Part shown: one piece after another, positions 26,092 to 33,684 of the stretch
How positions within the stretch are numbered: the first letter of the stretch is position 1
Layout: every line of letters begins with the position of its first letter
NCBI RefSeq assembly: GCF_900167135.1
Contig: NZ_FUWZ01000002.1
Location: 1,080,651 to 1,144,650 of the forward strand
From: Chitinophaga eiseniae
GTDB taxonomy: Bacteria > Bacteroidota > Bacteroidia > Chitinophagales > Chitinophagaceae
DNA length: 64,000 nt
Direction of reading: 5' to 3'
Translations under genes and position numbers: made by a program
Notes under the pieces: generated by a model
Told to the model about the DNA's origin: nothing
Databases searched by the model: none
The model's input: the letters and a program-made list of their open reading frames with translations, nothing else

Positions 26092-26910
26092 ATGTTAGCA
26101 ACCACATCCACGATATCGTTGTTGATTTCTACCTATAATTGGCCAGCTGCCCTTGCCTTATGCCTGAATAGTATCAAATCACAAACCATCCTGCCCAACG
26201 AGGTGATCATCGCTGATGATGGTTCCCGGGAAGACACCCGTGAGCTGATCAACAGCATCCGGAACGACTTTCCGGTGCCGCTTATTCATGTATGGCAGGA
26301 GGACAAAGGGTTCCGGTTGGCACAAATCAGAAACAAAGGTATCGCCCAGTCCACTTCGGAGTATATTATCCAGATAGACGGAGACCTTATCCTGGACAAA
26401 CACTTTGTGGAAGACCACCGTAACCTGGCAGAACCGGGGTATTTTATCACCGGCAGCCGGGCATTATTGTCGTCCAGCGTTACTGACAGGTTGCTGCAGG
26501 CGCATGAGATCAATATTAATTACCGGGCTACTCCTTTCAGTCACCTGTTCAACGCATTACGGTTTCCGGCGCTCAGCCGCTTCCTGTCTAAACGTTATAA
26601 AGTGGGCGGCAGGCATAAATATTATGTTAAAGGTTGCAATATGTCCTTCTGGAAAAAGGATCTCCTGACTGTCAACGGCTATGATGAAAACTTCACCGGA
26701 TGGGGCATGGAGGACAACGATATTGCGGTGAGACTGCTGAATGCCGGTGTCCAGAAAAAATTCATCAAGATGGGGGGCGTCGCCTATCACCTTTATCACC
26801 GCGAAAATTCCCGTGGCAAACATCAGGAGAACATGATCCTGGTAAAGGCCGCTGTTAGCAGTAAAAAGATAAAAGCAGACAAGGGCATACTGGAATACCT
26901 GATCAACTAA
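26092..26910 (+). CDS. Glycosyltransferase family 2
   Basis: 272 residues. GT-A fold: ISLLISTYNWPAALALCLNSI, the nucleotide-sugar motif EVIIADDGSREDTREL, the metal-binding IIQIDGDLILDK (DxD), and the ED-containing NGYDENFTGWGMEDNDIAVRL that is typical of the GalNAc-transferase/chondroitin-polymerase-like C-terminal region. Inverting transferase likely adding a hexose to an envelope glycan or lipid; acceptor unknown. meaB starts 11 bp downstream, so the two may be cotranscribed. Confidence 0.9.
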   Translation: MLATTSTISLLISTYNWPAALALCLNSIKSQTILPNEVIIADDGSREDTRELINSIRNDFPVPLIHVWQEDKGFRLAQIRNKGIAQSTSEYIIQIDGDLILDKHFVEDHRNLAEPGYFITGSRALLSSSVTDRLLQAHEININYRATPFSHLFNALRFPALSRFLSKRYKVGGRHKYYVKGCNMSFWKKDLLTVNGYDENFTGWGMEDNDIAVRLLNAGVQKKFIKMGGVAYHLYHRENSRGKHQENMILVKAAVSSKKIKADKGILEYLIN

Positions 26911-26921
26911 AGACTTTGAGC

Positions 26922-27830
26922 ATGTACCAGCAATATATGGATGGACTTCTGCGTGGAGAGATAAAAGCGCTGGCCCGTTGTATTTCCCTTGTGGAGAATG
27001 AAGCTCCTGGTTATGAAATGCTGCTGGAGCAGTTGCCGGACAACAATCAGACGAAAGTAGTGGGGATCACCGGTCCTCCCGGCGCTGGCAAAAGCACCCT
27101 CGTTAATGCACTGATCACCCATCTGCTGGCATCCGGTAAAAAAATAGCCATTATCGCCGTAGACCCCTCTTCCCCTTTCAATTTCGGCGCCTTACTGGGC
27201 GACAGGATCCGGATGGCGCAACATTTCGGAGATCCCAACGTATATATCCGTTCCATGGCCAGCCGCGGCGCACTCGGCGGGCTGAGTCCCAAAATCATTG
27301 AAGTCAGTGATTTGATTAAAGCCGCCGGCTTCGATTATCTCTTCATTGAAACGGTGGGCGTAGGCCAGAGTGAAGTGGAAATCGCCGGTATTGCCGATAC
27401 CACTGTTGTAGTAGTGGTGCCGGAAGCAGGCGATGAAATACAGACCATGAAAGCGGGGCTGATGGAGATCGCGGATATTTTTGTGGTCAACAAAGCAGAC
27501 CGCGACAACGCGGACAGCTTTGTAAAAAACCTGCGCCTGCTGGCGCACAGCAAACAACAGGCGCATTGGGAAATACCTGTTGTCAAATCCATTGCCACCC
27601 AACAGGAAGGCATAAACGAAATTACAGCAGCTATTCTGCGGCATCATCAGGCCGTACAACACCAGCATCAGCGGCGTTCCCTGCTGCTCGCTGAGAAAGC
27701 CTACCAGCTTATACAGCATCGACGTATGCATGATATCAGTAAAAAAATATTACAGGCTGAAATACAATCCCATATAACGCAACAATCATTTAACCTGTAT
27801 CGGTACGTATCAGAAAAGGCAGGTAGTTAA
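26922..27830 (+). CDS. meaB: Methylmalonyl-CoA mutase-associated GTPase MeaB (ArgK family)
   Basis: 302 residues from ATG at 26922. G3E P-loop GTPase: Walker A GITGPPGAGKSTL (residues about 49-60), DPSSPFNFGALLGDRIRM, YIRSMASRGALGGLS (MeaB hallmark), FIETVGVGQSEVEIAG, and the NKAD guanine-specificity motif. MeaB protects and loads adenosylcobalamin onto methylmalonyl-CoA mutase. The mutase genes are not in this window. A TTG two codons upstream is less likely as the start. Confidence 0.95.
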   Translation: MYQQYMDGLLRGEIKALARCISLVENEAPGYEMLLEQLPDNNQTKVVGITGPPGAGKSTLVNALITHLLASGKKIAIIAVDPSSPFNFGALLGDRIRMAQHFGDPNVYIRSMASRGALGGLSPKIIEVSDLIKAAGFDYLFIETVGVGQSEVEIAGIADTTVVVVVPEAGDEIQTMKAGLMEIADIFVVNKADRDNADSFVKNLRLLAHSKQQAHWEIPVVKSIATQQEGINEITAAILRHHQAVQHQHQRRSLLLAEKAYQLIQHRRMHDISKKILQAEIQSHITQQSFNLYRYVSEKAGS

Positions 27831-27837
27831 ATTTTAT

Positions 27838-27845
27838 TATCTTTG
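27838..27845 (+). promoter_or_regulatory. Predicted -7 element (TATCTTTG) for the exporter leader
   Basis: TATCTTTG lies 7 bp downstream of the meaB stop and 4 bp before the leader ATG at 27850. The transcript would therefore start almost at that ATG, making the leader ORF leaderless or nearly so. Confidence 0.55.
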
Positions 27846-27849
27846 CGCC

Positions 27850-27909
27850 ATGCGGACAACCTCATTCGGCATATCCATCGCTTACGCAGTGTTCAACTAC
27901 GGCCTCTGA
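27850..27909 (+). CDS. Putative leader peptide upstream of SMR exporter
   Basis: A 19-codon ORF, MRTTSFGISIAYAVFNYGL, begins almost at the predicted transcript start. Its stop codon lies in a hairpin (CCTC/GAGG, 27903-27917). CCTCA at 27860-27864, inside the ORF, competes with CCTC at 27903-27906 for the same TGAGG at 27913-27917, and GGACAAC (27854-27860) pairs with GTTGTCC (27930-27936). That layout resembles translation-dependent attenuation. No experimental support; could also be a random short ORF inside a structured 5' leader. Confidence 0.4.
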   Translation: MRTTSFGISIAYAVFNYGL

Positions 27910-27936
27910 TCCTGAGGCTGCGGGCTTCTGTTGTCC
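27854..27936 (+). promoter_or_regulatory. Structured 5' leader of SMR exporter (candidate attenuator/riboswitch-like)
   Basis: A closing stem GGACAAC/GTTGTCC (7 bp, perfect) encloses an inner CCTCA/TGAGG pairing and an alternative CCTC/GAGG hairpin. It ends 50 bp before the exporter start codon. I could not match it to the known guanidine I, II, III or IV riboswitch consensus by eye. Confidence 0.4.
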
Positions 27937-27985
27937 CAACCCTTCCCTTCACAAATTTTATTTTTCACGTATAAATCTGGTTATT

Positions 27986-28312
27986 ATGGCTTGGTTATTC
28001 CTGCTTATTGGCGGACTGTTTGAAGTGGGCTTTACGGTTTCACTGAAGTACTCTGAGAATTTTTCAAAGCTGTGGCCTTCAGTGAGCTTTTTCATCTGTA
28101 TTACGCTCAGTTTCTTTTTCCTGAACAAAGCGATCAACAACGGACTGCCGATTGGCACATCCTACGCGGTATGGACAGGTATTGGCGCTGCTGGTACTGC
28201 CATTGCAGGTATGCTCTTTTTTAAGGAACCAGCGGCCATGTGGCGTATATTCTTTCTCGTGATGTTGATCGGTTCTATTGCAGGCCTGAAGGCTGTTTCC
28301 GGAGGCGAGTAA
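27986..28312 (+). CDS. sugE: SMR family guanidinium-type exporter (SugE/Gdx)
   Basis: 108 residues and four membrane helices. The Gdx/SugE subtype is shown by GGLFEVGFTVSLKYSENFSKLWPS, with the essential Glu in helix 1, and by PIGTSYAVWTGIGAAGTAIAG. It closely follows the E. coli SugE pattern (GLLEVVWAVGLKYT, GTAYAVWTGIGA). Dual-topology homodimers export guanidinium in exchange for protons. Other SugE proteins also carry quaternary ammonium compounds. The upstream leader suggests control at RNA level. Confidence 0.9.
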   Translation: MAWLFLLIGGLFEVGFTVSLKYSENFSKLWPSVSFFICITLSFFFLNKAINNGLPIGTSYAVWTGIGAAGTAIAGMLFFKEPAAMWRIFFLVMLIGSIAGLKAVSGGE

Positions 28313-28335
28313 TTTTTTATGGCAGGGCGCCCGCA

Positions 28336-29604
28336 TCAGGCGGTGCGCCTTGTTTTTATCAGCGGCCATGACACGGCAAAAGCGATGATGGCCGCTCCGG
28401 CCACCGGCGCCGCTGCCGGCAGGCAATGCGTCAATTCCAGCATCAATACAATGGCAGAGAGCCATGCTCTTGTAACACCGGCAAACAGTGCTCCCATACC
28501 TATCAGCGAAGCCATGACCGGATTGATCACCACCCCGGGGCACATGAACTGAGCCGCTACCGCGAGGAGCAGTCCTATAGCGCCTCCCATGATCAGCAGG
28601 GGAGTGATGGTTGTCCCTGTATTATTCCCGCTCATAAAGAACAGCCACGCAATCAGTTTTACCACCCCTGCTACGAACAACAGTTGTAAGGTCACATGCG
28701 CCTGCAAGAGGTAACTGCCGTAGACTTCACCGTTGCCCAGGCTTTCAGGCGCCAGATACCCCAGCACCCCCACAGGGACAGCAAACAGCACCAGCCACCA
28801 GGGATGGCGCTGCCGCAGGCGTTCCGCCAGCCGTGCCAGGCCACGGGAAGCCCGGATGATACCGGCGGCCATCAGGCCAATGATCAGTCCCAGTACCAGG
28901 TACACCAGAAAAGCTTTGATATTCAGTTCCGGGCCGGGCCCCATTGTAAAGAAAGGTTCTATACTGTACATGCCATACCGGGCGAGGGCTCCCGCCAGGA
29001 TACCGGCCAGGACGGGCAGTACGGTGAGCAGTGACCAGCTGCCGAGCCATAGTTCCAGCGCCAGCAGCAATGCCGACACCGGCGCTCCAAAGTACCAGGC
29101 TACGCCTGAAGCGGCGCCGGCCACCAGCATTATGCGGGCTTCCGCAGCGGAGATCCGCAGCTTTTGCCCGGCCTGCAGGGCAAAAGCGCCGGCGGCGAGC
29201 ATAACGGGTCCTTCTGTGCCTACCGGCGCCCCGGTGCCGATGTTTACCGCCAGTGCCGGCAGTTTCCATACAGGAATGCCCTTCCTGGTCAGCAACAAAG
29301 ATACCCCGGCGCCGAGTAACGGGATCAGCAGCAACCAGATGCCGGCCTCACTCTCTGCCGGATTAGCTATGTCTGCTACCGGTTTTCCAAAGAAGGTAAC
29401 GTTGGTAATGATGCGGATAAGCCACAGCAGGGCCATTCCGAGGCCGGCTGTGAGTAATCCCGCAGCGGCGCCCAGGGCCGTGAGGTAGCCAATACATCGT
29501 AAATAGCCCTCCGGGGGAACTATTTCAAAATTTTCTTTGTCTCCGGATAGTACAGAGTTGATACCAAGACCGTTTTTATATAGAAGTGTCAGGATGTTTT
29601 TCAT
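28336..29604 (-). CDS. ClC-type chloride channel/transporter
   Basis: 422 residues and about 10-12 membrane segments. The ClC selectivity motif GTGAPVGTEGPVM (GxEGP, gating Glu) and a later GNNTGTTITPLLIMGGAIG segment, which matches the GGxFxP region, are clear. The first GSGIP motif is altered (RKGIPVWKLP). There are no CBS domains. The family includes Cl-/H+ and F-/H+ antiporters; the exact ion is unknown. Convergent with sugE (23-bp gap). Confidence 0.85.
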   Translation of the reverse strand: MKNILTLLYKNGLGINSVLSGDKENFEIVPPEGYLRCIGYLTALGAAAGLLTAGLGMALLWLIRIITNVTFFGKPVADIANPAESEAGIWLLLIPLLGAGVSLLLTRKGIPVWKLPALAVNIGTGAPVGTEGPVMLAAGAFALQAGQKLRISAAEARIMLVAGAASGVAWYFGAPVSALLLALELWLGSWSLLTVLPVLAGILAGALARYGMYSIEPFFTMGPGPELNIKAFLVYLVLGLIIGLMAAGIIRASRGLARLAERLRQRHPWWLVLFAVPVGVLGYLAPESLGNGEVYGSYLLQAHVTLQLLFVAGVVKLIAWLFFMSGNNTGTTITPLLIMGGAIGLLLAVAAQFMCPGVVINPVMASLIGMGALFAGVTRAWLSAIVLMLELTHCLPAAAPVAGAAIIAFAVSWPLIKTRRTA

Positions 29605-29728
29605 TTTGCCAGTTCAAATACCTGGTTAGCAGGTAATCAAAACTATACAGTTCGCCGGAAAATCTCAAATTAATTCAAACCCATATATCTGCCGCAGGCG
29701 GATAAGGTACCGCAAATAAAAAAAGTTA

Positions 29729-29753
29729 TTGCAATTGCATTAAGTTGCAATTG
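29729..29753. promoter_or_regulatory. Candidate operator: two TTGCAATTG copies
   Basis: TTGCAATTG occurs at 29729-29737 and 29745-29753, 16 bp apart; the first lies within the palindrome TGCAATTGCA. The TTG at 29745-29747 is also the -33 element of the protoglobin promoter. The nearby MarR gene (30756) is a plausible binder. Confidence 0.45.
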
Positions 29754-29776
29754 AATAGGAATCCTTACTATATTTG
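29745..29776 (+). promoter_or_regulatory. Predicted promoter of protoglobin gene (TTG-N21-TATATTTG)
   Basis: TTG (29745-29747), a 21-bp spacer, and TATATTTG (29769-29776) match the Bacteroidota -33/-7 pattern at good spacing. The ATG at 29824 is 47 bp downstream. Confidence 0.6.
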
Positions 29777-29823
29777 CATATGACCATTATCTAAATGCAG
29801 TAGTTACAAAACGTAAGTACGAT

Positions 29824-30402
29824 ATGATTAACGCAGCTGAGCGGTCATCAATGATTCCAGAGCCCCAGAGCACTTCCGTTGATGCGCAGGTGTTGATTAA
29901 GATCAAACGCATGATGCTGTTCACGCAAGAGGACGAGCAATATCTGACGATGGCGGGAGCCATACTGGCGCCTCATGCCGAAGAGATATTGAACCGGTGG
30001 TATGAGCGTATTGTCAATAACAATTATCTGTCACATTATTTCACCAACAGCGGATCGCCGGACCTGGATTATCTGAACGGCCTCCGTCCGCATTTTAAGG
30101 CCTGGATCACCGCCTTATGTGACCGGGGCGACAGTCACCGGTGGTGGGAATTTGAAGAGCGTATTGCGCGGCAGCTGCAGCTCAGGCATGTGCCACTAGA
30201 TGACTTGCATGCAATATCGCCGGTATATCTGCGGTACATGACAACTTTCGTATTCCCGGTAAGTGAAGCTGGCCGTTATTTTATTGATCATGCAGGATAT
30301 GATGCTACTGAAACCGCCGCTATGCACCAGGCGTGGTTTAAAGCAGTGAGTCTGAGCGCCTTATTATGGATTTATCCCGAAGGACAGCCGGCGCCTTTCT
30401 GA
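29824..30402 (+). CDS. Protoglobin-domain protein
   Basis: 192 residues. It fits the single-domain protoglobin family (heme-binding globin with a pre-A helix): ILAPHAEEILNRWYERIVNNNYLSHYF, FKAWITALCD, then RQLQLRHVPLDDLHAISPVYLRYM, where His122 is the likely proximal heme ligand. No output domain is attached. Protoglobins bind O2, CO and NO; sensing or detoxifying role is inference. It has its own promoter and precedes DUF2024 and a Cys-rich MarR regulator. Confidence 0.82.
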   Translation: MINAAERSSMIPEPQSTSVDAQVLIKIKRMMLFTQEDEQYLTMAGAILAPHAEEILNRWYERIVNNNYLSHYFTNSGSPDLDYLNGLRPHFKAWITALCDRGDSHRWWEFEERIARQLQLRHVPLDDLHAISPVYLRYMTTFVFPVSEAGRYFIDHAGYDATETAAMHQAWFKAVSLSALLWIYPEGQPAPF

Positions 30403-30430
30403 CAGTCACCAACACCCCAAAACTATATTT

Positions 30431-30691
30431 ATGGAAGTCGCCGTATACAAGGCATGTGCAAAAAAGCGAAAAGGAGGCATTCTTCATTTTGATATTATTG
30501 TGCCACCGGAAACGGCTTTTACCGCCGTGCTGGCCTATGGAAGCGCCTTTCTGCAGACGCGCCTCCAGGAGGACCTGCCGGTCAGCAGCAGGGACTGCCG
30601 TTTTTGTTACACCACAGAAACCGTTCCCCGCTGGGAATCACAGATAGCCGTACAAGGATACTATATCCACGAATCTCAAGGATGTCACTAA
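30431..30691 (+). CDS. DUF2024 family protein
   Basis: 86 residues, the family's usual length: MEVAVYKACAKKRKGGILHFDIIVP, TAFTAVLAYGSAFL and SRDCRFCYTTETVP. Two close cysteines (CRFC) may bind metal. Cytosolic, unknown function. 28 bp after the protoglobin stop and on the same strand. Confidence 0.85.
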   Translation: MEVAVYKACAKKRKGGILHFDIIVPPETAFTAVLAYGSAFLQTRLQEDLPVSSRDCRFCYTTETVPRWESQIAVQGYYIHESQGCH

Positions 30692-30755
30692 TATGCTATT
30701 TACAAGCAGCCTTTATTATTGTACCTTGCCCCGCTAATTAAGGACAGTAGTAAAT

Positions 30756-31364
30756 ATGGGGAAAGTTTCCACATTCAGCCCCGCGCAGCAGGCAGAAAAC
30801 ACACCAAGCAAAATTGTGGTTGCCCTTGAGCGCTTATCAGAGGCTTTCAGGGTGCTCCTTTGGCAGGAGGCCACACAATATGGGTTGAGTCCCATACAGA
30901 TTCAGGTACTGACGTTTTTGCTCCATTATCCGGAGGAGCAACGTACAGTAACCTCGTTAGCGTTGTATTTCAACATGACCAAAGCCACCATCAGCGACGC
31001 TGTGAAATCGCTGGAACAAAAAAATTACCTGGTAAGAAAGCCAAGCCAGACAGACACCCGGAGCCACTCTCTGCACCTGTTGAAGGAAGGACGTGCCATC
31101 GCCAAAAAGGTGGAGCATTTCGCCGCGCCGATGCAGGAAGCCGTAGCAGCCAGTCCTGCCAAAGAACAGGGCGTACTGCTGGAGCAACTGATGCAGCTGA
31201 TCTACCAACTGAACCAACAGGAGGTGATCACGCACCAGCCGATGTGTTTTAACTGCGAGCATTATGCCAGCGGCAGAAAAGGCCCTTACTGCGAAGAACT
31301 GGGTATTTCCCTGAAGCAGGGTAACCTGCGGGTGGATTGTCCGGTATTTGAAGCTAAAGGCTAG
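30756..31364 (+). CDS. MarR family regulator with C-terminal four-Cys tail
   Basis: 202 residues. Residues 20-150 are a MarR winged helix (YGLSPIQIQVLTFLLHYPE, NMTKATISDAVKSLEQKNYLVRK, DTRSHSLHLLKEGRAIAKK). MarR proteins usually stop near 150; here a 40-residue tail adds Cys164, Cys167, Cys179 and Cys195 (CFNCEHY... YCEEL... DCPVF). The tail could hold an iron-sulfur cluster or zinc and couple redox, NO or metal signals to DNA binding; this is inference. It is encoded with a protoglobin and DUF2024, pointing to a gas/redox-linked unit. Sits 64 bp after DUF2024. Confidence 0.85.
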   Translation: MGKVSTFSPAQQAENTPSKIVVALERLSEAFRVLLWQEATQYGLSPIQIQVLTFLLHYPEEQRTVTSLALYFNMTKATISDAVKSLEQKNYLVRKPSQTDTRSHSLHLLKEGRAIAKKVEHFAAPMQEAVAASPAKEQGVLLEQLMQLIYQLNQQEVITHQPMCFNCEHYASGRKGPYCEELGISLKQGNLRVDCPVFEAKG

Positions 31365-31465
31365 GCCAACGATTCAGCGCTTGTCCGGTGTGAGTGTTTT
31401 GTCATGTTTTCGGGAGATGCCAACTATTTTTCCTGCTTTCAGCAGAACGCTCCTCCGGGGGCCTG

Positions 31466-31942
31466 TCAGGGTTGTGCCCGCGGCAACTGCAGCGTCATTT
31501 CATTATCTCCGGCAAGAAACCCCAGTTTTTCGTAAAGCAGCCGTCCGTCTTTACTGGCATGCAGGCTTAATTTACCCGTGTTACGATCCTTTGCCTCTGT
31601 GATGAGCCTTTCCATTAAGGCTCTGGCAATGCCTTGCCCGCGATAAGCCGGAAGCGTGTATACGTTGAGGATATAGGCCACCTGGCCGTCGAGGTTGTGG
31701 TACAGGGGAGGCTGATTATAAAATACGATACCCGCACTGGCTATTATCTGGCCATGATGTTCCGCAAACATGTTAACAAAATCTCCTTTAGGCAGATGCT
31801 CCCGGAGGTAGGCAGCAATTTTTTCCTGGAGCAATACATCGCGGGAAGTGTCCGGCTGCGGGTACATCTCATTAAGAAACCGAAGACGCAATGATACCAC
31901 TTGTGGAATATCCCGGATATCCGCTTTGCGATAGGTGATCAT
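31466..31942 (-). CDS. GNAT family N-acetyltransferase
   Basis: 158 residues from ATG at 31940-31942 (MITYRKADIRDIPQVVSLRL). The GNAT core is clear: IASAGIVFYN, AYILNVYTLPAYRGQGIARALMERLI (acetyl-CoA-binding Q/RxxGxG/A), LSLHASKDGRLLYEKLGF. Substrate unknown. It is in the opposite orientation to the MarR gene and 52 bp from the small CxxC gene. Confidence 0.88.
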   Translation of the reverse strand: MITYRKADIRDIPQVVSLRLRFLNEMYPQPDTSRDVLLQEKIAAYLREHLPKGDFVNMFAEHHGQIIASAGIVFYNQPPLYHNLDGQVAYILNVYTLPAYRGQGIARALMERLITEAKDRNTGKLSLHASKDGRLLYEKLGFLAGDNEMTLQLPRAQP

Positions 31943-31994
31943 AGTGACAAACAAAAAGGGGGGTTAATAACATAACATACGGCAACGGAAGCTA

Positions 31995-32213
31995 TCAGGA
32001 TGCTTCCCGGTTGCTTTTCCACCAGCGGAAAGCCAGCAGGCCGATGATCGCCAGCGGCGTAAACGCCAGCATCAGAATACCATTGTTCAATCCCTTTGCA
32101 GGGCCTTCTCCCAACTGCTGTGCTGTTTTGGTGCAAAGCGAACATTGCGCCATCAGCGGCGAACTCATTACTGTCAGCAGAACGGTCAGCAGAAACAAAC
32201 ACAGCTTATTCAT
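31995..32213 (-). CDS. Small signal-peptide membrane protein with CSLC motif
   Basis: 72 residues: a signal peptide (MNKLCLFLLTVLLTVMSSPLMA), then QCSLCTKTAQQL with a CxxC pair, and one C-terminal membrane helix (NNGILMLAFTPLAIIGLLAF) with a charged tail. It is the last gene of the oxidase locus, 62 bp after DUF420. A copper or thiol role in oxidase assembly is a reasonable guess from position and CxxC, but it is not demonstrated. Confidence 0.75.
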   Translation of the reverse strand: MNKLCLFLLTVLLTVMSSPLMAQCSLCTKTAQQLGEGPAKGLNNGILMLAFTPLAIIGLLAFRWWKSNREAS

Positions 32214-32275
32214 ATCGGCAAATTTTAATCTAACAAAATTAGGTCATCTAATGGAAAAATAGCTTCGCAAATGTA

Positions 32276-32848
32276 TCAATGGTAATATGGAGAAATCATG
32301 ATATACACAATCACACCGGTGACAGCCACATAGAACCAAATAGGCCAGGTAATACGGGCAATTTTACGATGGCGCGGAATATCATTCTGGAAACCTCGCA
32401 GCAGCGTAAACAATACCAGCGGCACGATGATAGCGGCCAGTACAATGTGGGTGAGCAGCAGGAAATAATATACATAGCGGATGCCTCCCAGCGTAGCCTT
32501 TTCAGCAGCGTCCACGATACCGTTATGGTCCACATCGCCGAAGCGGGTTTCAGATGCGAGCGAGTGGTAAGTAACGTATGACAACAGGAAAATAACGGAC
32601 AGTCCCACCGCAATGAGGTTGGTGGTTTTGTGCGCTTTTACATGCTGATTCTTGATAAAATAGAGGCTGGCCACCAGCAACACCGCTGTGGCGGAATTGA
32701 GGATAGCGTGGAACAGGGGAAGGACTTTAATATCAAAGCCGGGATGAAAATCAGGCTTCGGCAGGAAAAACAGCAATGCCACCAGTGCAGGGATCACGAT
32801 AGAGACGATGGCAATAGGTGTGTTTAGATTTTTATTCTTTAGTTCCAT
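32276..32848 (-). CDS. DUF420 (CtaM-like) membrane protein with EF-hand-like loop
   Basis: 190 residues and five membrane segments, DUF420 family. The Staphylococcus aureus relative CtaM is required for function of a heme-copper oxidase. Between helices 3 and 4 an extracytoplasmic loop holds D105-V-D-H-N-G-I-V-D-A-A-E116, a canonical 12-residue EF-hand calcium loop (positions 1, 3, 5, 6, 9, 12). The position downstream of SCO in the oxidase operon supports an assembly role. Confidence 0.85.
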   Translation of the reverse strand: MELKNKNLNTPIAIVSIVIPALVALLFFLPKPDFHPGFDIKVLPLFHAILNSATAVLLVASLYFIKNQHVKAHKTTNLIAVGLSVIFLLSYVTYHSLASETRFGDVDHNGIVDAAEKATLGGIRYVYYFLLLTHIVLAAIIVPLVLFTLLRGFQNDIPRHRKIARITWPIWFYVAVTGVIVYIMISPYYH

Positions 32849-32934
32849 AATATGTTCCGGATATGCGAAAGGTGGAAAAAGAAAGGTGACAACCCTTTCT
32901 TTTATCCACCTTTCACGAATACTTTATAATTAAA

Positions 32935-33627
32935 TCAGCTGAAGTTTTTAAACAGCCCTTTGAAGAATTTCCAGAATCCCGGGCGGCGCCTGTCTTTTTC
33001 AAGATACAGGGTAGCGATGTCTGTTGCGCATTGTTTGATGGCGTTGGAATCGAGCCCGTTGTAATATCCTCTGATATGCCTGTTTTTATCTATCAGCACC
33101 AGCTTTTCTGTGTGAACGAAATCATCCGGCCCGCCGTTGCCTTCTGTTACAGAAACGAAGTAATCGTGTCTGGCGAGGTCGTAGATTTCTTTTTTATCGC
33201 CGGTCAGCAGCCACCAGTTGTCCGGATTTACTTTATAGTCGTATCCGTATTTCCGCAGCTTCTGTACGGAGTCTCTGACAGGGTCTACCGAGAAAGAGAG
33301 GATCTGGAGCAGCGTATCGGTTTTGCCGTAAGCGTTCTGGATCTTTCTCAGATTTTTCGTCAGGGTAGGGCAGATAGAGGGGCAGGAAGTAAAAAAGAAA
33401 TCTACCAGGATCACTTTACCTTCCATATCCTTCAGGCTTACTTCTTGTCCCAGCTGGTTGGTCATTTTAAAATCCCTGATCTGATGGAAAACGGTGTCGT
33501 AAGTGGTTTTACCATTCTTAACGATCGTGTCCACTCTTTCGGGGATGTAATACTTTGGAATGGGTATTACATTTTTCCCGTAATGATCTACAATCAGGTA
33601 ACCTGTCAGCGGTACCAATATAGCCAA
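32935..33627 (-). CDS. SCO family copper-binding protein (oxidase assembly), TTG start
   Basis: 230 residues from a TTG at 33627. A Shine-Dalgarno-like AGGAG lies 5 nt upstream, and no in-frame ATG exists between the stop codon before it and this codon. An N-terminal anchor (LVPLTGYLIV) is followed by a thioredoxin-like SCO domain with the copper ligands FFFTSCPSICPTL (CxxxC) and DDFVHTEKLVLID (His). SCO1/PrrC-type proteins load CuA of subunit II. Located in the oxidase operon. Confidence 0.88.
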   Translation of the reverse strand: MAILVPLTGYLIVDHYGKNVIPIPKYYIPERVDTIVKNGKTTYDTVFHQIRDFKMTNQLGQEVSLKDMEGKVILVDFFFTSCPSICPTLTKNLRKIQNAYGKTDTLLQILSFSVDPVRDSVQKLRKYGYDYKVNPDNWWLLTGDKKEIYDLARHDYFVSVTEGNGGPDDFVHTEKLVLIDKNRHIRGYYNGLDSNAIKQCATDIATLYLEKDRRRPGFWKFFKGLFKNFS

Positions 33628-33684
33628 TGCAACTCCTAATATAGCCCTGCGTGAGATGACGCTGAAATTTAATAGTCAAAAAAC

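Noticed and set aside
27854..27936. Known guanidine-I/II/III riboswitch upstream of SugE
   Set aside because: I could not match the conserved motifs of those classes by eye, so only an unclassified structured leader is reported.
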